From: an uncultured Hyphomonas sp.
Lineage (GTDB): Bacteria; Pseudomonadota; Alphaproteobacteria; Caulobacterales; Hyphomonadaceae
Reading direction: 5' to 3'
Length of the DNA: 64,000 nt
NCBI RefSeq assembly: GCF_963678875.1
Contig: NZ_OY787456.1
Coordinates: 558,001 to 622,000 of the forward strand
Below the pieces are notes generated by a model. The model searched no databases. It was not told the origin of the DNA and saw nothing but the letters and a program-made list of their open reading frames with translations. Numbering within the stretch: the stretch's first letter is position 1; every line of letters begins with the position of its first letter. Positions 7,159 to 15,190 of this stretch are shown piece after piece. Both the position numbers and the translations under genes were made by a program.

Positions 7159-8643
7159 ATGAGCGACAAAGACAGCAAGCCTCTCTCCGGCAAGCAGCTT
7201 GCCCGCAAACCGCGCGGCTTTCCCGACAAGCGTGAAGGTCTCCTGCATGCACAGGCAAGGCTCGTGGAAACCATTACCGGCGTCTATCGCCAGTGGGGCT
7301 TTGAGCACCTCGAAACCGGCGCCTTTGAATATGTCGATGCGCTTGGCAAGTTCCTGCCCGATACCGACCGTCCGAATGAAGGGGTGTTCGCCCTTCAGGA
7401 TGATGACGAGCAATGGATCGCCCTGCGCTACGACCTGACAGCGCCGCTCGCCCGCTTCGTCGCGGAAGCCGGCCAGGACCTTGGCCGCCCGTTCCGGCGC
7501 TATGCGGCCGGGCCCGTCTGGCGCAATGAGAAACCGGGGCCGGGGCGCTTCCGCGAGTTCTGGCAGTGTGATGCCGACACAGTGGGGGCGCCGGGCTTCC
7601 ATGCCGATGCGGAGATGATCGCCATGGGGGCCGAAGCGCTCCGCGCCGTCGGCATGAAGTCGGGTGAATTTGCGATCCGGGTCAATACGCGCCGGCTTCT
7701 GAACGGGGTGCTGGATGCGGTCGGGGCAGAGAATGCCGAGACGCGCCTCGCCATCCTGCGCGCGCTCGACAAGCTCGACCGGCTCGGTGCAGGCGGTGTG
7801 GCCGATCTGCTCGGGGAAGGGCGCCTTGATGAGAGCGGTGACTATACCAAGGGCGCAGGGCTCGGGCCTGAAGAGGTCAAACGCGTCCTCGCCTTTGCGG
7901 AAGCCGGGGCAGCAACACGCGAAGCCACGCTCGCCAACCTCGCCAAAGCTGCGGGAGACAGCGAGCAGGGCAAAGCCGGTATCGCCGAGCTCGAAGCGAT
8001 TGCCGGCGCCCTCGAAGGACTTGGCGCGCCTGAAAGCGATGTGCTGATCGACCCATCGGTCGTGCGCGGGCTCGAATACTATACCGGCCCGGTCTATGAG
8101 GCAGAGCTGCTGCGCGAGGTATCCGGCGAAGACGGCAAGACCTATCGCATCGGCTCCATCGGTGGCGGCGGACGTTATGACGATCTCGTCGCGCGCTTTA
8201 CCGGGCAAAGCGTTCCGGCGACGGGCTTTTCCATCGGCATCTCGCGCCTCGCTGCTGCGCTGCAGATCATGGGCGATACGGCCAGGCTTGACGGTCCGGT
8301 GGTCGTCCTCAATCTCGACCGGGACAATCCGGCCATCGCACTCTCCATCGCCGCCGAATTGCGCAAGGCGGGCCTGCGGGCCGAAGCCTATATGGGCGGG
8401 GCGAACAATATGGGCAAACAGATGAAATACGCCGACCGGCGCAACTCGCCGGTTGCGGTCATGGTGGGCGAGGATGAGCTCGCCAAGGGCACGGTCACCA
8501 TCAAGGACCTCGAAATGGGTGCCCTCAAGGCAAAAGCCATCAAGTCCAATGAGGAATACCGCGAGGCACGCCCCGGCCAGATGGAAGTGCCCCGCGCCGA
8601 AATGGTTGAAGCCGTCCGCCGCATCGTCGAGGCCCAGGCATGA
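7159..8643 (+). CDS. hisS: Histidyl-tRNA synthetase (long alphaproteobacterial form)
   Basis: Charges tRNA-His with histidine; class II synthetase of 494 residues, longer than the roughly 420 of most bacteria. Motif 2 lies at about residues 115-140 (PVWRNEKPGPGRFREFWQ), and the His-specific RGLEYYTGPVYEAE is near residue 303. The motif 2 loop differs from the usual bacterial ERPQ-GR-RQFHQ and resembles the alphaproteobacterial type associated with tRNA-His lacking the extra G at -1. First gene of hisS-hisZ-hisG: its stop overlaps the hisZ start by four bases. The ATG at 7159 is chosen because it gives MSDKDSK; upstream sequence is leader RNA with the His peptide. Confidence 0.96.
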   Translation: MSDKDSKPLSGKQLARKPRGFPDKREGLLHAQARLVETITGVYRQWGFEHLETGAFEYVDALGKFLPDTDRPNEGVFALQDDDEQWIALRYDLTAPLARFVAEAGQDLGRPFRRYAAGPVWRNEKPGPGRFREFWQCDADTVGAPGFHADAEMIAMGAEALRAVGMKSGEFAIRVNTRRLLNGVLDAVGAENAETRLAILRALDKLDRLGAGGVADLLGEGRLDESGDYTKGAGLGPEEVKRVLAFAEAGAATREATLANLAKAAGDSEQGKAGIAELEAIAGALEGLGAPESDVLIDPSVVRGLEYYTGPVYEAELLREVSGEDGKTYRIGSIGGGGRYDDLVARFTGQSVPATGFSIGISRLAAALQIMGDTARLDGPVVVLNLDRDNPAIALSIAAELRKAGLRAEAYMGGANNMGKQMKYADRRNSPVAVMVGEDELAKGTVTIKDLEMGALKAKAIKSNEEYREARPGQMEVPRAEMVEAVRRIVEAQA

Positions 8644-9770
8644 CCTACGCAGCCATTGTGAAAGCGGCCCGGTCCCGGTTCGAGGGCTCCGGCGCCGAAC
8701 CGGTCAACCCGGCCTATATCCTGCCGTCGGACATTCCGCTGGAATTGTCGGGCGAGGCGGTGCGTGCGCGGCTTTGCGTGTTCACGGACCATCGCGGCAA
8801 TGAAATGGTCATGCGGCCGGACCTCACCCTGCCGGTGGCCGGGCTGGAAGCCGAGCGACTCGCCAGTGGCACGAATGGGCCGAAAGCCTATTGCTATGCT
8901 GCCGAGGCGTTCCGCCTGCCGGCCGCGTCCGGCGACCCGATGGAATTCACGCAGGTGGGCTTCGAGCGCTTCGGGCGCGACTCAGACCCGGTTGAGGATG
9001 CCGAGGCCTTTGCGCTGGTGCATGAGGCCGTCCGCGATTGCGATGTCCTGCCGGAAGCGATTGCGACGGGCGACCTTGCGATCTTTCCGGCCTTCATCGA
9101 TGCGCTCGGCCTGCCGCGTGTGACAGCGGACCTTTTGAAGCGGGCCTTCCGTCAGGAAGGCGGCGTGCGTGCGCTGGTCGAAGCATCGCCTGCGCCGATC
9201 GAGGCAGACCTTGTGCCGACGCTGGAAGCCGCCACGCCGGAAGAGGCCGAGACGGCTTTCCGCGCGGCGCTGGCCGAGCGCGGCATTCCCCTGATCGGGA
9301 CACGGAGCGTTCCGGAAATCATCTCAGGGCTTCGCGCCCGGGCTGCGGCGCTTGCCGCCGGCGGCGTGCCCGAGAAAGTGCGCGAAGTGATCGGGGCGCT
9401 GGCGGCTGTGAACTGCACGGCTGCCGAGGCGGCCGACCAGCTCGACGCCATCGCCGTGAAACACAGCCTGTCACGGACGTCCGCCGCCATCGACCGGGTG
9501 GCGCGGCGAATGGAACTGATCCGGGAATTGCTGCCGGAGGTGAAGGCGATCTGCCGCTTCCGCTCGGGATTCGGACGCCGGTTCACTTATTATGATGGCT
9601 TCCTGTTCGAGACGCTGGGGCCGAACCTCAGCGAGCGCCAGCCCATTGCGTCCGGCGGGCGCTATGACGGGTTGGTCTCCGGTCTCTCGAACGGCAAGGC
9701 GAACGCGACCGCCATCGGCGGCGTCGTGCGGCCCGACCGTGTGCTGCGTGCGAAAGGGAGGGGTGTATGA
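8640..9770 (+). CDS. hisZ: ATP phosphoribosyltransferase regulatory subunit HisZ
   Basis: HisZ is a catalytically dead class II synthetase paralogue that assembles with short HisG and confers activity and histidine feedback control on the first step of histidine synthesis. The 376-residue protein has the class II core (MVMRPDLTLPVAGL, AFRLPAASGDPMEFTQVGFERFG, and near the end YYDGFLFE and SGGRYDGLV) but lacks the tRNA anticodon-binding domain. The start overlaps the hisS stop (ATGA), and its own stop overlaps the hisG start in the same way, indicating translational coupling of all three genes. Confidence 0.93.
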   Translation: MTYAAIVKAARSRFEGSGAEPVNPAYILPSDIPLELSGEAVRARLCVFTDHRGNEMVMRPDLTLPVAGLEAERLASGTNGPKAYCYAAEAFRLPAASGDPMEFTQVGFERFGRDSDPVEDAEAFALVHEAVRDCDVLPEAIATGDLAIFPAFIDALGLPRVTADLLKRAFRQEGGVRALVEASPAPIEADLVPTLEAATPEEAETAFRAALAERGIPLIGTRSVPEIISGLRARAAALAAGGVPEKVREVIGALAAVNCTAAEAADQLDAIAVKHSLSRTSAAIDRVARRMELIRELLPEVKAICRFRSGFGRRFTYYDGFLFETLGPNLSERQPIASGGRYDGLVSGLSNGKANATAIGGVVRPDRVLRAKGRGV

Positions 9771-10489
9771 CCCGTCTGTCACTGGCGATTCCGTCCAAAG
9801 GGCGGCTGAAGGAAAAATCCGAGGAATGGCTGGCCTCCGCCGGCTTCCCCGTCACCCAGATCGGTGGCGAACGCGGCTACCAGGCCGAGATCGAAGGCCT
9901 GGGCGATGTCGAGATGCGGCTCCTGTCCGCGCGTGAGATCGCGCAGGGCCTCGTCGATGGCAGCCTGCATGCGGGCGTCACAGGCGAAGACCTGCTGCAT
10001 GACCTTGCCCCGGTCGGGGAGAGCGACTTCGACGTGGTGAAACGGCTCGGCTTCGGCGGGGCCGACGTGATCGTCGCCGTGCCTCAGGCCTGGGTCGATG
10101 TCGATACGATGTCGGACCTCGAAGCGGCAGGCGCCGCGTTCCGCAAGGCACACCACCGCCGCCTGCGCGTCGCGACCAAATACATGCGCCTGACCCGGCG
10201 CTTCTTCGCGGCGCGGTCCGTTGGGGAATACCGGCTCGTCGAAAGCGCGGGAGCGACCGAAGCTGCCCCTACGACGGGTTCGGCCGACGTGATCGTCGAT
10301 ATCACCTCCACCGGCGCGACCCTGAAGGCCAATGGCCTGAAGATCCTGTCGGACGGGCTGATCCTGAAAAGCGAGGCGGTGTTTGCGGTGTCGCCGGGTG
10401 CCGTATGGTCACCTGAAGCGAAGGCCAGCCTGGAGGTCTTGTTCGCAGGTGCAGCAATTAAACCTAGGGAAATACTAGAAAAAATCTAG
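9767..10489 (+). CDS. hisG: ATP phosphoribosyltransferase catalytic subunit, short form
   Basis: Catalyses ATP plus PRPP to phosphoribosyl-ATP, the committed step of histidine synthesis. The 240-residue protein lacks the C-terminal ACT-like regulatory domain of long HisG, consistent with the adjacent hisZ. Recognisable blocks are LAIPSKGRLKE at the N-terminus, GVTGEDLLHD near residue 70, RVATKYMRLTRRFF, and the PRPP-binding stretch SADVIVDITSTGATLKANGL near 170-190. It begins within the hisZ stop codon and is followed by a strong terminator, so it closes the operon. Confidence 0.95.
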   Translation: MTRLSLAIPSKGRLKEKSEEWLASAGFPVTQIGGERGYQAEIEGLGDVEMRLLSAREIAQGLVDGSLHAGVTGEDLLHDLAPVGESDFDVVKRLGFGGADVIVAVPQAWVDVDTMSDLEAAGAAFRKAHHRRLRVATKYMRLTRRFFAARSVGEYRLVESAGATEAAPTTGSADVIVDITSTGATLKANGLKILSDGLILKSEAVFAVSPGAVWSPEAKASLEVLFAGAAIKPREILEKI

Positions 10490-10567
10490 GACACATTCTT
10501 GACATATCTCGAAATGCGCGGCCTTATGTCCCAGCAAGTTTCTGGGAGGAAACGCTGCAAACGGTGG

Positions 10568-10602
10568 GAGGCGCGGACCAAGGGTCCGCGCCTCTTCCGT
10601 TT
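10568..10602. terminator. Intrinsic terminator after hisG
   Basis: A perfect 12-bp stem, GAGGCGCGGACC (10568-10579) with GGTCCGCGCCTC (10583-10594), has a three-base AAG loop and is followed by TTCCGTTT. It ends the his operon and could also end a short transcript starting between hisG and the hairpin. The gap up to 10755 is AT-rich and contains repeated TTATCG words. Confidence 0.85.
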
Positions 10603-10755
10603 GGAGGTATCATCAGGGTAAGTGAGAACCGGACAGACCGGAGCAACGGCTCAGGTGAGGTAGGGGGCGTTTGGACATCACTGCCGTTCCGCCCGGCTTC
10701 ACGATTAACAATAAGCACTTATCGTTTATCGTCAAGTTCTATTATCGTTTTTCGA

Positions 10756-11169
10756 TTAATCTTTTGTAATGGTGATCAGCCAGCTTGGGCTTCCGTCTTC
10801 CGGAACGACCCTCAGGATCCGTGTGTCGCCGTCGGGCGTGAGGGTTTCGCTGATCTCTGCGCCTGAGACTTCGATCTTCAGGGAATCGGGCGCGTCGGCC
10901 TGCTGGTCGAGCTCGACATTGAAGGCGCTGGCCTGTTCGCGAGCGACAAAAAGCTCAGCCGCCTCTGCCGGCGTGAGGAAACGGACCGTTCCGTCCTCCT
11001 CGATGATCATGGATTGACGCTGCGTCACTTCGGCGTCGCCGGAGCTGTCCTGAGCGGCCTGTGCCTGCACAACATTGAGGGGAGGAGACAGGCGTCCGTC
11101 AGCCGACTGGGCGGCTGCCGGCAGCACGAGCAGGCTGAGTCCTGCGGCCAGGCTGGCAAGCGTCTTCAT
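10756..11169 (-). CDS. Small exported protein of unknown function
   Basis: Protein of 137 residues with a clear Sec signal peptide: MKTLASLAAGLSLLVLPAAA with likely cleavage after AAAQSA. The mature part is acidic, with a Gln-rich stretch (QAQAAQ) and a predicted beta-rich C-terminal half ending in WLITITKD. No cysteines suggest disulphides or a lipobox. The ATG at 11169 is preceded by GGGAGTCAGAGG; an open extension upstream to 11232 lacks a signal-like start. It converges on the his operon and is divergent from argD. No family recognised. Confidence 0.7.
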   Translation of the reverse strand: MKTLASLAAGLSLLVLPAAAQSADGRLSPPLNVVQAQAAQDSSGDAEVTQRQSMIIEEDGTVRFLTPAEAAELFVAREQASAFNVELDQQADAPDSLKIEVSGAEISETLTPDGDTRILRVVPEDGSPSWLITITKD

Positions 11170-11318
11170 CCTCTGACTCCCAATCGCTTTCGCGGGTACA
11201 TAAGCGCGAATCGAGGCGGCTGTCACATGCATGGGTGCGCTGTGTGTTGACTTCCGGTCAGCCCCCCGTCATGCGTGGCGCCCTGAGAATAATCCTCGCG
11301 ACATCGGAAGGGTAACAG

Positions 11319-12509
11319 ATGAGCGATCCCCGCCAGCATATCATGCCGGTCTACCGGCCGCCGGAACAGGTCTTCGAGAAAGGAGAGGGTGTTTACCTCT
11401 TCGCCGAGGATGGCACGCGATATCTGGACTTCATTGCCGGCATCGCCGTCAACGCGCTCGGCCATTCGCACCCGGCCATGGTCGACGCCCTGCGCGAGCA
11501 GGCCGGCAAGCTGTGGCACACATCGAACATGTTCCGCGTGCGCGGCGCCGAAGAGCTGGCTGACAAGATCTGCCGCGACACCTTCGCCGACCGGGTCTTC
11601 TTCACGAATTCCGGCACCGAGGCGATCGAGTGCGCGATCAAGTCGGCGCGCAAGTATCAGTGGGCCAATGGTCACGAGGACCGGATCGACATCATCACCT
11701 TCACGGGCGCTTTCCACGGCCGCTCGATCGGGGCGATCAATGCCGGTGGCAATCCGAAATACCTGGAAGGCTTCGGCCCGGCGCTGCCCGGTTTCGTCCA
11801 TCTCGAATGGGGGGACATGGACGCGCTGGAGGAAGCGATCTCCCGTCCGACCGCTGCCGCCGTGCTGATCGAGCCCGTCCAGGGCGAAGGCGGCGTGCGC
11901 GCGATGCCGGAAGACAAGCTGATCCGTTTCCGCGAGCTGTGCGACGAACATGGCGTGCTACTGATCTATGACGAGGTCCAGTGCGGCATGGGCCGGACCG
12001 GCAAGCTGTTCGCCCATGAATGGGCCGAAGGCGCGACGCCGGACATTCTGTGCTCGGCCAAGGGCATCGGCGGCGGCTTCCCGTTTGGCGCATGCCTGAC
12101 GACCGAAGCCTGCGGCGAACACATGCAGCCGGGCAGCCACGGCTCGACCTATGGCGGCAACCCGCTGGCCATGGCCGTCGGCAATGTCGTCTGGGACATC
12201 ATCTCGAACGAGGATTTCCTGGCCGAAGTGCGCCGCGTCTCCGGCACGATGGCGCAGAGCCTGAAAAGCATTGCCGACAGCCATCCGGACAAGGTGGACG
12301 GTGTAACCGGCAAAGGCCTGCTGACCGGCCTGAAGATGAAGGCGGATCCGAAAAGCCTGCAGGGCATCTGCCGCGACAAGAACCTGCTGGTCGGCGTGGC
12401 CGGTGCCAATGTGCTGCGCCTCGCGCCGCCGCTGGTGATCACGGACGAAAATGTCCGCGAAGCGACCCGTGTCATGGACGAGGCAATCAGCGACTGGGAA
12501 CCGGCCTGA
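11319..12509 (+). CDS. argD: Acetylornithine aminotransferase
   Basis: PLP enzyme of 396 residues converting N-acetylglutamate semialdehyde to N-acetylornithine in arginine synthesis; family members often also act on succinyl-diaminopimelate. Visible blocks are GIAVNALGHSHPAMV, FFTNSGTEAIECAIK, FHGRSIGAI, LIYDEVQCGMGRTG and the PLP-lysine segment SAKGIGGGFPFGAC, then GSHGSTYGGNPLAMAV. The ATG at 11319 follows GGAAGGGTAACAG. In many alphaproteobacteria argD is followed directly by argF and hslO; here argF is about 4.8 kb away. Confidence 0.95.
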   Translation: MSDPRQHIMPVYRPPEQVFEKGEGVYLFAEDGTRYLDFIAGIAVNALGHSHPAMVDALREQAGKLWHTSNMFRVRGAEELADKICRDTFADRVFFTNSGTEAIECAIKSARKYQWANGHEDRIDIITFTGAFHGRSIGAINAGGNPKYLEGFGPALPGFVHLEWGDMDALEEAISRPTAAAVLIEPVQGEGGVRAMPEDKLIRFRELCDEHGVLLIYDEVQCGMGRTGKLFAHEWAEGATPDILCSAKGIGGGFPFGACLTTEACGEHMQPGSHGSTYGGNPLAMAVGNVVWDIISNEDFLAEVRRVSGTMAQSLKSIADSHPDKVDGVTGKGLLTGLKMKADPKSLQGICRDKNLLVGVAGANVLRLAPPLVITDENVREATRVMDEAISDWEPA

Positions 12510-12527
12510 CGCCATGACGCACTGGCC

Positions 12528-12920
12528 ATGACATACTGGGAAGGGTCTTGTCATTGCGGCGCCGTGGAGTTCCGCTTCGAGGCTGACATCACGGATGTCT
12601 ACCAGTGCGACTGTTCCCTCTGCGCCATGAAAGGCGCGACGATGACCAGCGTGCCGAAGGACCGGTTCACGCTGGTCGCCGGGAAGGAGTCGCTCAGCGA
12701 ATACCGCTGGAACACCGGTGTGGCCCGGCACTATTTCTGCTCGACCTGTGGCATCTATCCGTTCCACAGCAAGCGTTCGATGCCGGATCATTATGGCGTC
12801 AACGTCAATTGCCTGAAGGGCTTTGACGTGAGTGCGATAAAGATCCGTCAGACCGAAGGCCTGGGCATGACCGTCAATCCGGACGGTGCCCGCAATGTCT
12901 GGCGAGGACCGAGAACCTGA
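12528..12920 (+). CDS. GFA/CENP-V family zinc-binding protein
   Basis: Protein of 130 residues of the family that includes glutathione-dependent formaldehyde-activating enzyme. The zinc ligands are visible: CHCG (C8, C10), then CDCSLC near residue 28-33, and FCSTCGIYPFH near 70-80. Members bind structural zinc and in some cases glutathione, but most have no proven activity. The stop codon overlaps the start of the downstream Nit amidase (TGATG), suggesting a joint role in thiol metabolism; that link is an inference from position. Confidence 0.88.
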   Translation: MTYWEGSCHCGAVEFRFEADITDVYQCDCSLCAMKGATMTSVPKDRFTLVAGKESLSEYRWNTGVARHYFCSTCGIYPFHSKRSMPDHYGVNVNCLKGFDVSAIKIRQTEGLGMTVNPDGARNVWRGPRT

Positions 12921-13759
12921 TGACAAAGATCAAAGCTGCCTGTGTCCAGATGCGTTCCGGTGTGGACGTTGCCCCCAACATCGCGGCGGCCTCTGCCCTC
13001 ATCCGCGAAGCGGCGGGGCAGGGCGCGAAATTCATCGCGACGCCGGAGATGACGAACCTGCTCGACATCCGGCCCGGCATGGCGCGGCCGAAGATTGTGG
13101 CGGAGGCAGATGATGCCTCCCTTGCGGCGTTCCGGCCGCTGGCGGCAGAGCTGGGCGTGACATTGCTGATCGGCTCGCTGGCCGTGACCTTGCCGGACGA
13201 GGACCGCTTCGCCAACCGCTCTTTCCTGATCGGTCCGGACGGCGGCGTGATCGCGCGCTATGACAAGATCCACATGTTCGATGTCGAGGTCGGCGACGGG
13301 CAGAACTACCGCGAGAGCCGGGCCTACCGGCCGGGCGAAGCGGCGGTGCTGGCGAAGGCACCGTTCGGCCAGGTCGGCATGACGATCTGCTATGACCTGC
13401 GTTTCCCGCACCTCTATCGGGGCCTCGCGCAGGCGGGGGCGGACGTCCTCACCATTCCGGCAGCCTTCACGCGGGTGACGGGTGAGGCGCACTGGCATGT
13501 GCTGGTTCGGGCCCGCGCCATCGAGACGGGCTGTTTCGTCATCGCCCCGGCGCAGGGCGGCAGGCATGAGGACGGGCGCGAGACATTCGGCCATTCGCTC
13601 ATCGTCTCGCCCTGGGGCGAAGTGATTGTGGAAGCTGAAGGTGCCGAACACGGCATTGTGCTGGCGGAGCTGGATCTGGGGGAGGTGGCGAAAGCCCGCG
13701 GGCGCATTCCGTCACTTGGGAATGACAAGGATATCGTCGTTACACGGATGGGTGATTAG
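12920..13759 (+). CDS. Nitrilase-superfamily amidase, Nit1/Nit2 type
   Basis: C-N hydrolase of 279 residues with the Glu-Lys-Cys triad: E in ATPEMTN (residue 43), K in YDKIHMFD and C in TICYDLRFP. The region PAAFTRVTGEAHWHVLVRARAIETGCFVIAPAQ is characteristic of Nit1-like deaminated glutathione amidases, which repair a transaminated form of glutathione; Nit2/omega-amidase activity is the alternative. It starts within the stop of the GFA gene. A polyamine role (N-carbamoylputrescine amidase) is less likely from these motifs, although polyamine genes lie just beyond. Confidence 0.88.
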   Translation: MTKIKAACVQMRSGVDVAPNIAAASALIREAAGQGAKFIATPEMTNLLDIRPGMARPKIVAEADDASLAAFRPLAAELGVTLLIGSLAVTLPDEDRFANRSFLIGPDGGVIARYDKIHMFDVEVGDGQNYRESRAYRPGEAAVLAKAPFGQVGMTICYDLRFPHLYRGLAQAGADVLTIPAAFTRVTGEAHWHVLVRARAIETGCFVIAPAQGGRHEDGRETFGHSLIVSPWGEVIVEAEGAEHGIVLAELDLGEVAKARGRIPSLGNDKDIVVTRMGD

Positions 13760-13839
13760 ATGTGTCCCGCGTCCGGCGCGAGCAGGCACACTGCCAGCAG
13801 GCAGACCACAAGACATCCAAGTGCGATACGCCCAGCCAT
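13756..13839 (-). CDS. Possible 27-residue hydrophobic peptide
   Basis: Reading from an ATG at 13839, a 27-codon frame encodes a basic start (MAGRIA), then an uninterrupted hydrophobic run rich in Cys, Leu and Val (LGCLVVCLLAVCLL) and a short acidic end. GGAGGA lies six bases before the start, which is a strong binding site. Its stop overlaps the stop of the Nit amidase on the other strand. It could be a small membrane peptide; no homology is known to me, and the call rests on the binding site and composition. Confidence 0.4.
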   Translation of the reverse strand: MAGRIALGCLVVCLLAVCLLAPDAGHI

Positions 13840-13918
13840 GCGCATTCCTCCGAGCCCCTGACCCTGCCACAAAGGGGGGAAGATCCGGTGAAGGAATTCT
13901 GGAAAATTCAAGGGATTT

Positions 13919-15064
13919 CTACCTGCCGAGGCGGCGGCGGAATTCCTCGTAGCCGAAATCGGAGACCTGTTCCACGCGGCCGTCTTCCCAGCGAATGGCG
14001 AGATTGGCGAGCGGCGTGCCGTTGAACGTGTTCGTCTTGACGAAGCTGTAGTGCATCTGGTCGGTGAAGATCACCTGATCGCCCGGTTTCAATGGTGCGT
14101 CGAAGGAGTAATCGCCAATCACGTCGCCGGTCATGCAGGTGTTGCCGCCGAAACGGTAGGTGTGGGCCTTCTCGCCAGCTTTTCCCGCGCCGATCACATC
14201 CGGCCGGTAGGGCACTTCCAGCACGTCCGGCATGTGGGTCGAGGCGGACGCGTCGAGAATGGCAAGGTCCATCTCGTTCCAGTGAACGTCGAGCACGGAG
14301 GCATGAAGTTCGCCTGTGTTGACGACGAGGCCGCCGCCCGGCTCAAGCACGACCTCGACACCGAAACGTGCCTTGAACGCCTTGATCGCCTCAATCAGGA
14401 CGCTGACATCGTATCCCGGCTTGTTCAGGAAGTGGCCGCCACCGAAATTCACGGATGTGACCTGTTCGATATATTGCCCGAAATTGTCAGCCACATGCTG
14501 GATGAGGCCGGCGGAGCCTTCGTGCAGGCTTTCGCAGAGGGCGTGGACATGGAAAATGTCGACGCCGGACCAGTCGACCTCGTCCAGCTTCGCAGGCACT
14601 TCGCCGAACCGGCTCATCGGCGCGGTCGGGTTATAGAGGTCCCCGCCCAGCGTGGCATTGGAATAGCCGGGGTTCACGCGCAGGCCGACATGGCAGCCGG
14701 CATCGCGGGCGATATCGCCGAAGCGGGCCAGCTGGGCCGCCGAATTGAAATAGATGTGCTTCGCGATCTTCGTCAGGCGGCGGACGGTGTCTTCCGTATA
14801 GGCCGGGGAGTAGACATGCACTTCCTTGCCGAAGCTTTCCTGCCCCATGATGGCTTCATGCTCGCCGCTGGCTGTGGTGCCGTCGAGATAATCCTTCATC
14901 ACCGGGAACGCCGCCGGCATCGCAAAGGCCTTGGTGGCGAGCAGGATCTTGCAATCGGCTGCCTCCCGCACGCGCTGCGCCGTCTCCAGATTCTTCCGGA
15001 GGCGGGCAATATCGAGGACGAAGCAGGGGGTGGGAATGTTGGAAGGCAGGAAGGGCATGGTCAT
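13919..15064 (-). CDS. nspC: Carboxynorspermidine/carboxyspermidine decarboxylase
   Basis: PLP-dependent alanine-racemase-fold decarboxylase of 381 residues that removes CO2 from carboxynorspermidine or carboxyspermidine to yield norspermidine or spermidine. The PLP lysine is K45 in LLATKAFAM; HVHALCESLHEG carries the active-site Cys region, VNFGGGHFLNKPGYD binds phosphate, and YRFGGNTCMTGD and FTDQMHYSF complete the second site. Downstream of the dehydrogenase on the same strand, with a 126-base gap holding an inverted repeat. Together they form the S-adenosylmethionine-independent polyamine route. Confidence 0.93.
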   Translation of the reverse strand: MTMPFLPSNIPTPCFVLDIARLRKNLETAQRVREAADCKILLATKAFAMPAAFPVMKDYLDGTTASGEHEAIMGQESFGKEVHVYSPAYTEDTVRRLTKIAKHIYFNSAAQLARFGDIARDAGCHVGLRVNPGYSNATLGGDLYNPTAPMSRFGEVPAKLDEVDWSGVDIFHVHALCESLHEGSAGLIQHVADNFGQYIEQVTSVNFGGGHFLNKPGYDVSVLIEAIKAFKARFGVEVVLEPGGGLVVNTGELHASVLDVHWNEMDLAILDASASTHMPDVLEVPYRPDVIGAGKAGEKAHTYRFGGNTCMTGDVIGDYSFDAPLKPGDQVIFTDQMHYSFVKTNTFNGTPLANLAIRWEDGRVEQVSDFGYEEFRRRLGR

Positions 15065-15093
15065 GAGGACAATCTCTCGGATTCAACTGAGCG

Positions 15094-15177
15094 CTCATGC
15101 TGAGCGAAGTCGAAGCACGAGCGCGTGCTCCGGTTCGATACGGCCCGGGTCCATCCTTCGACTTCGCTCAGGATGAG
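15094..15177. repeat. Inverted repeat of the TTCGACTTCGCTCAG family
   Basis: The arm at 15094-15119 (CTCATGCTGAGCGAAGTCGA...) faces its near reverse complement at 15152-15177 (...CTTCGACTTCGCTCAGGATG). A few mismatches separate the arms. The order of the arms is opposite to that at 2767. It splits the dehydrogenase and nspC genes and could form a hairpin within their shared transcript. Confidence 0.8.
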
Positions 15178-15190
15178 CCCTTGCGGCGGA

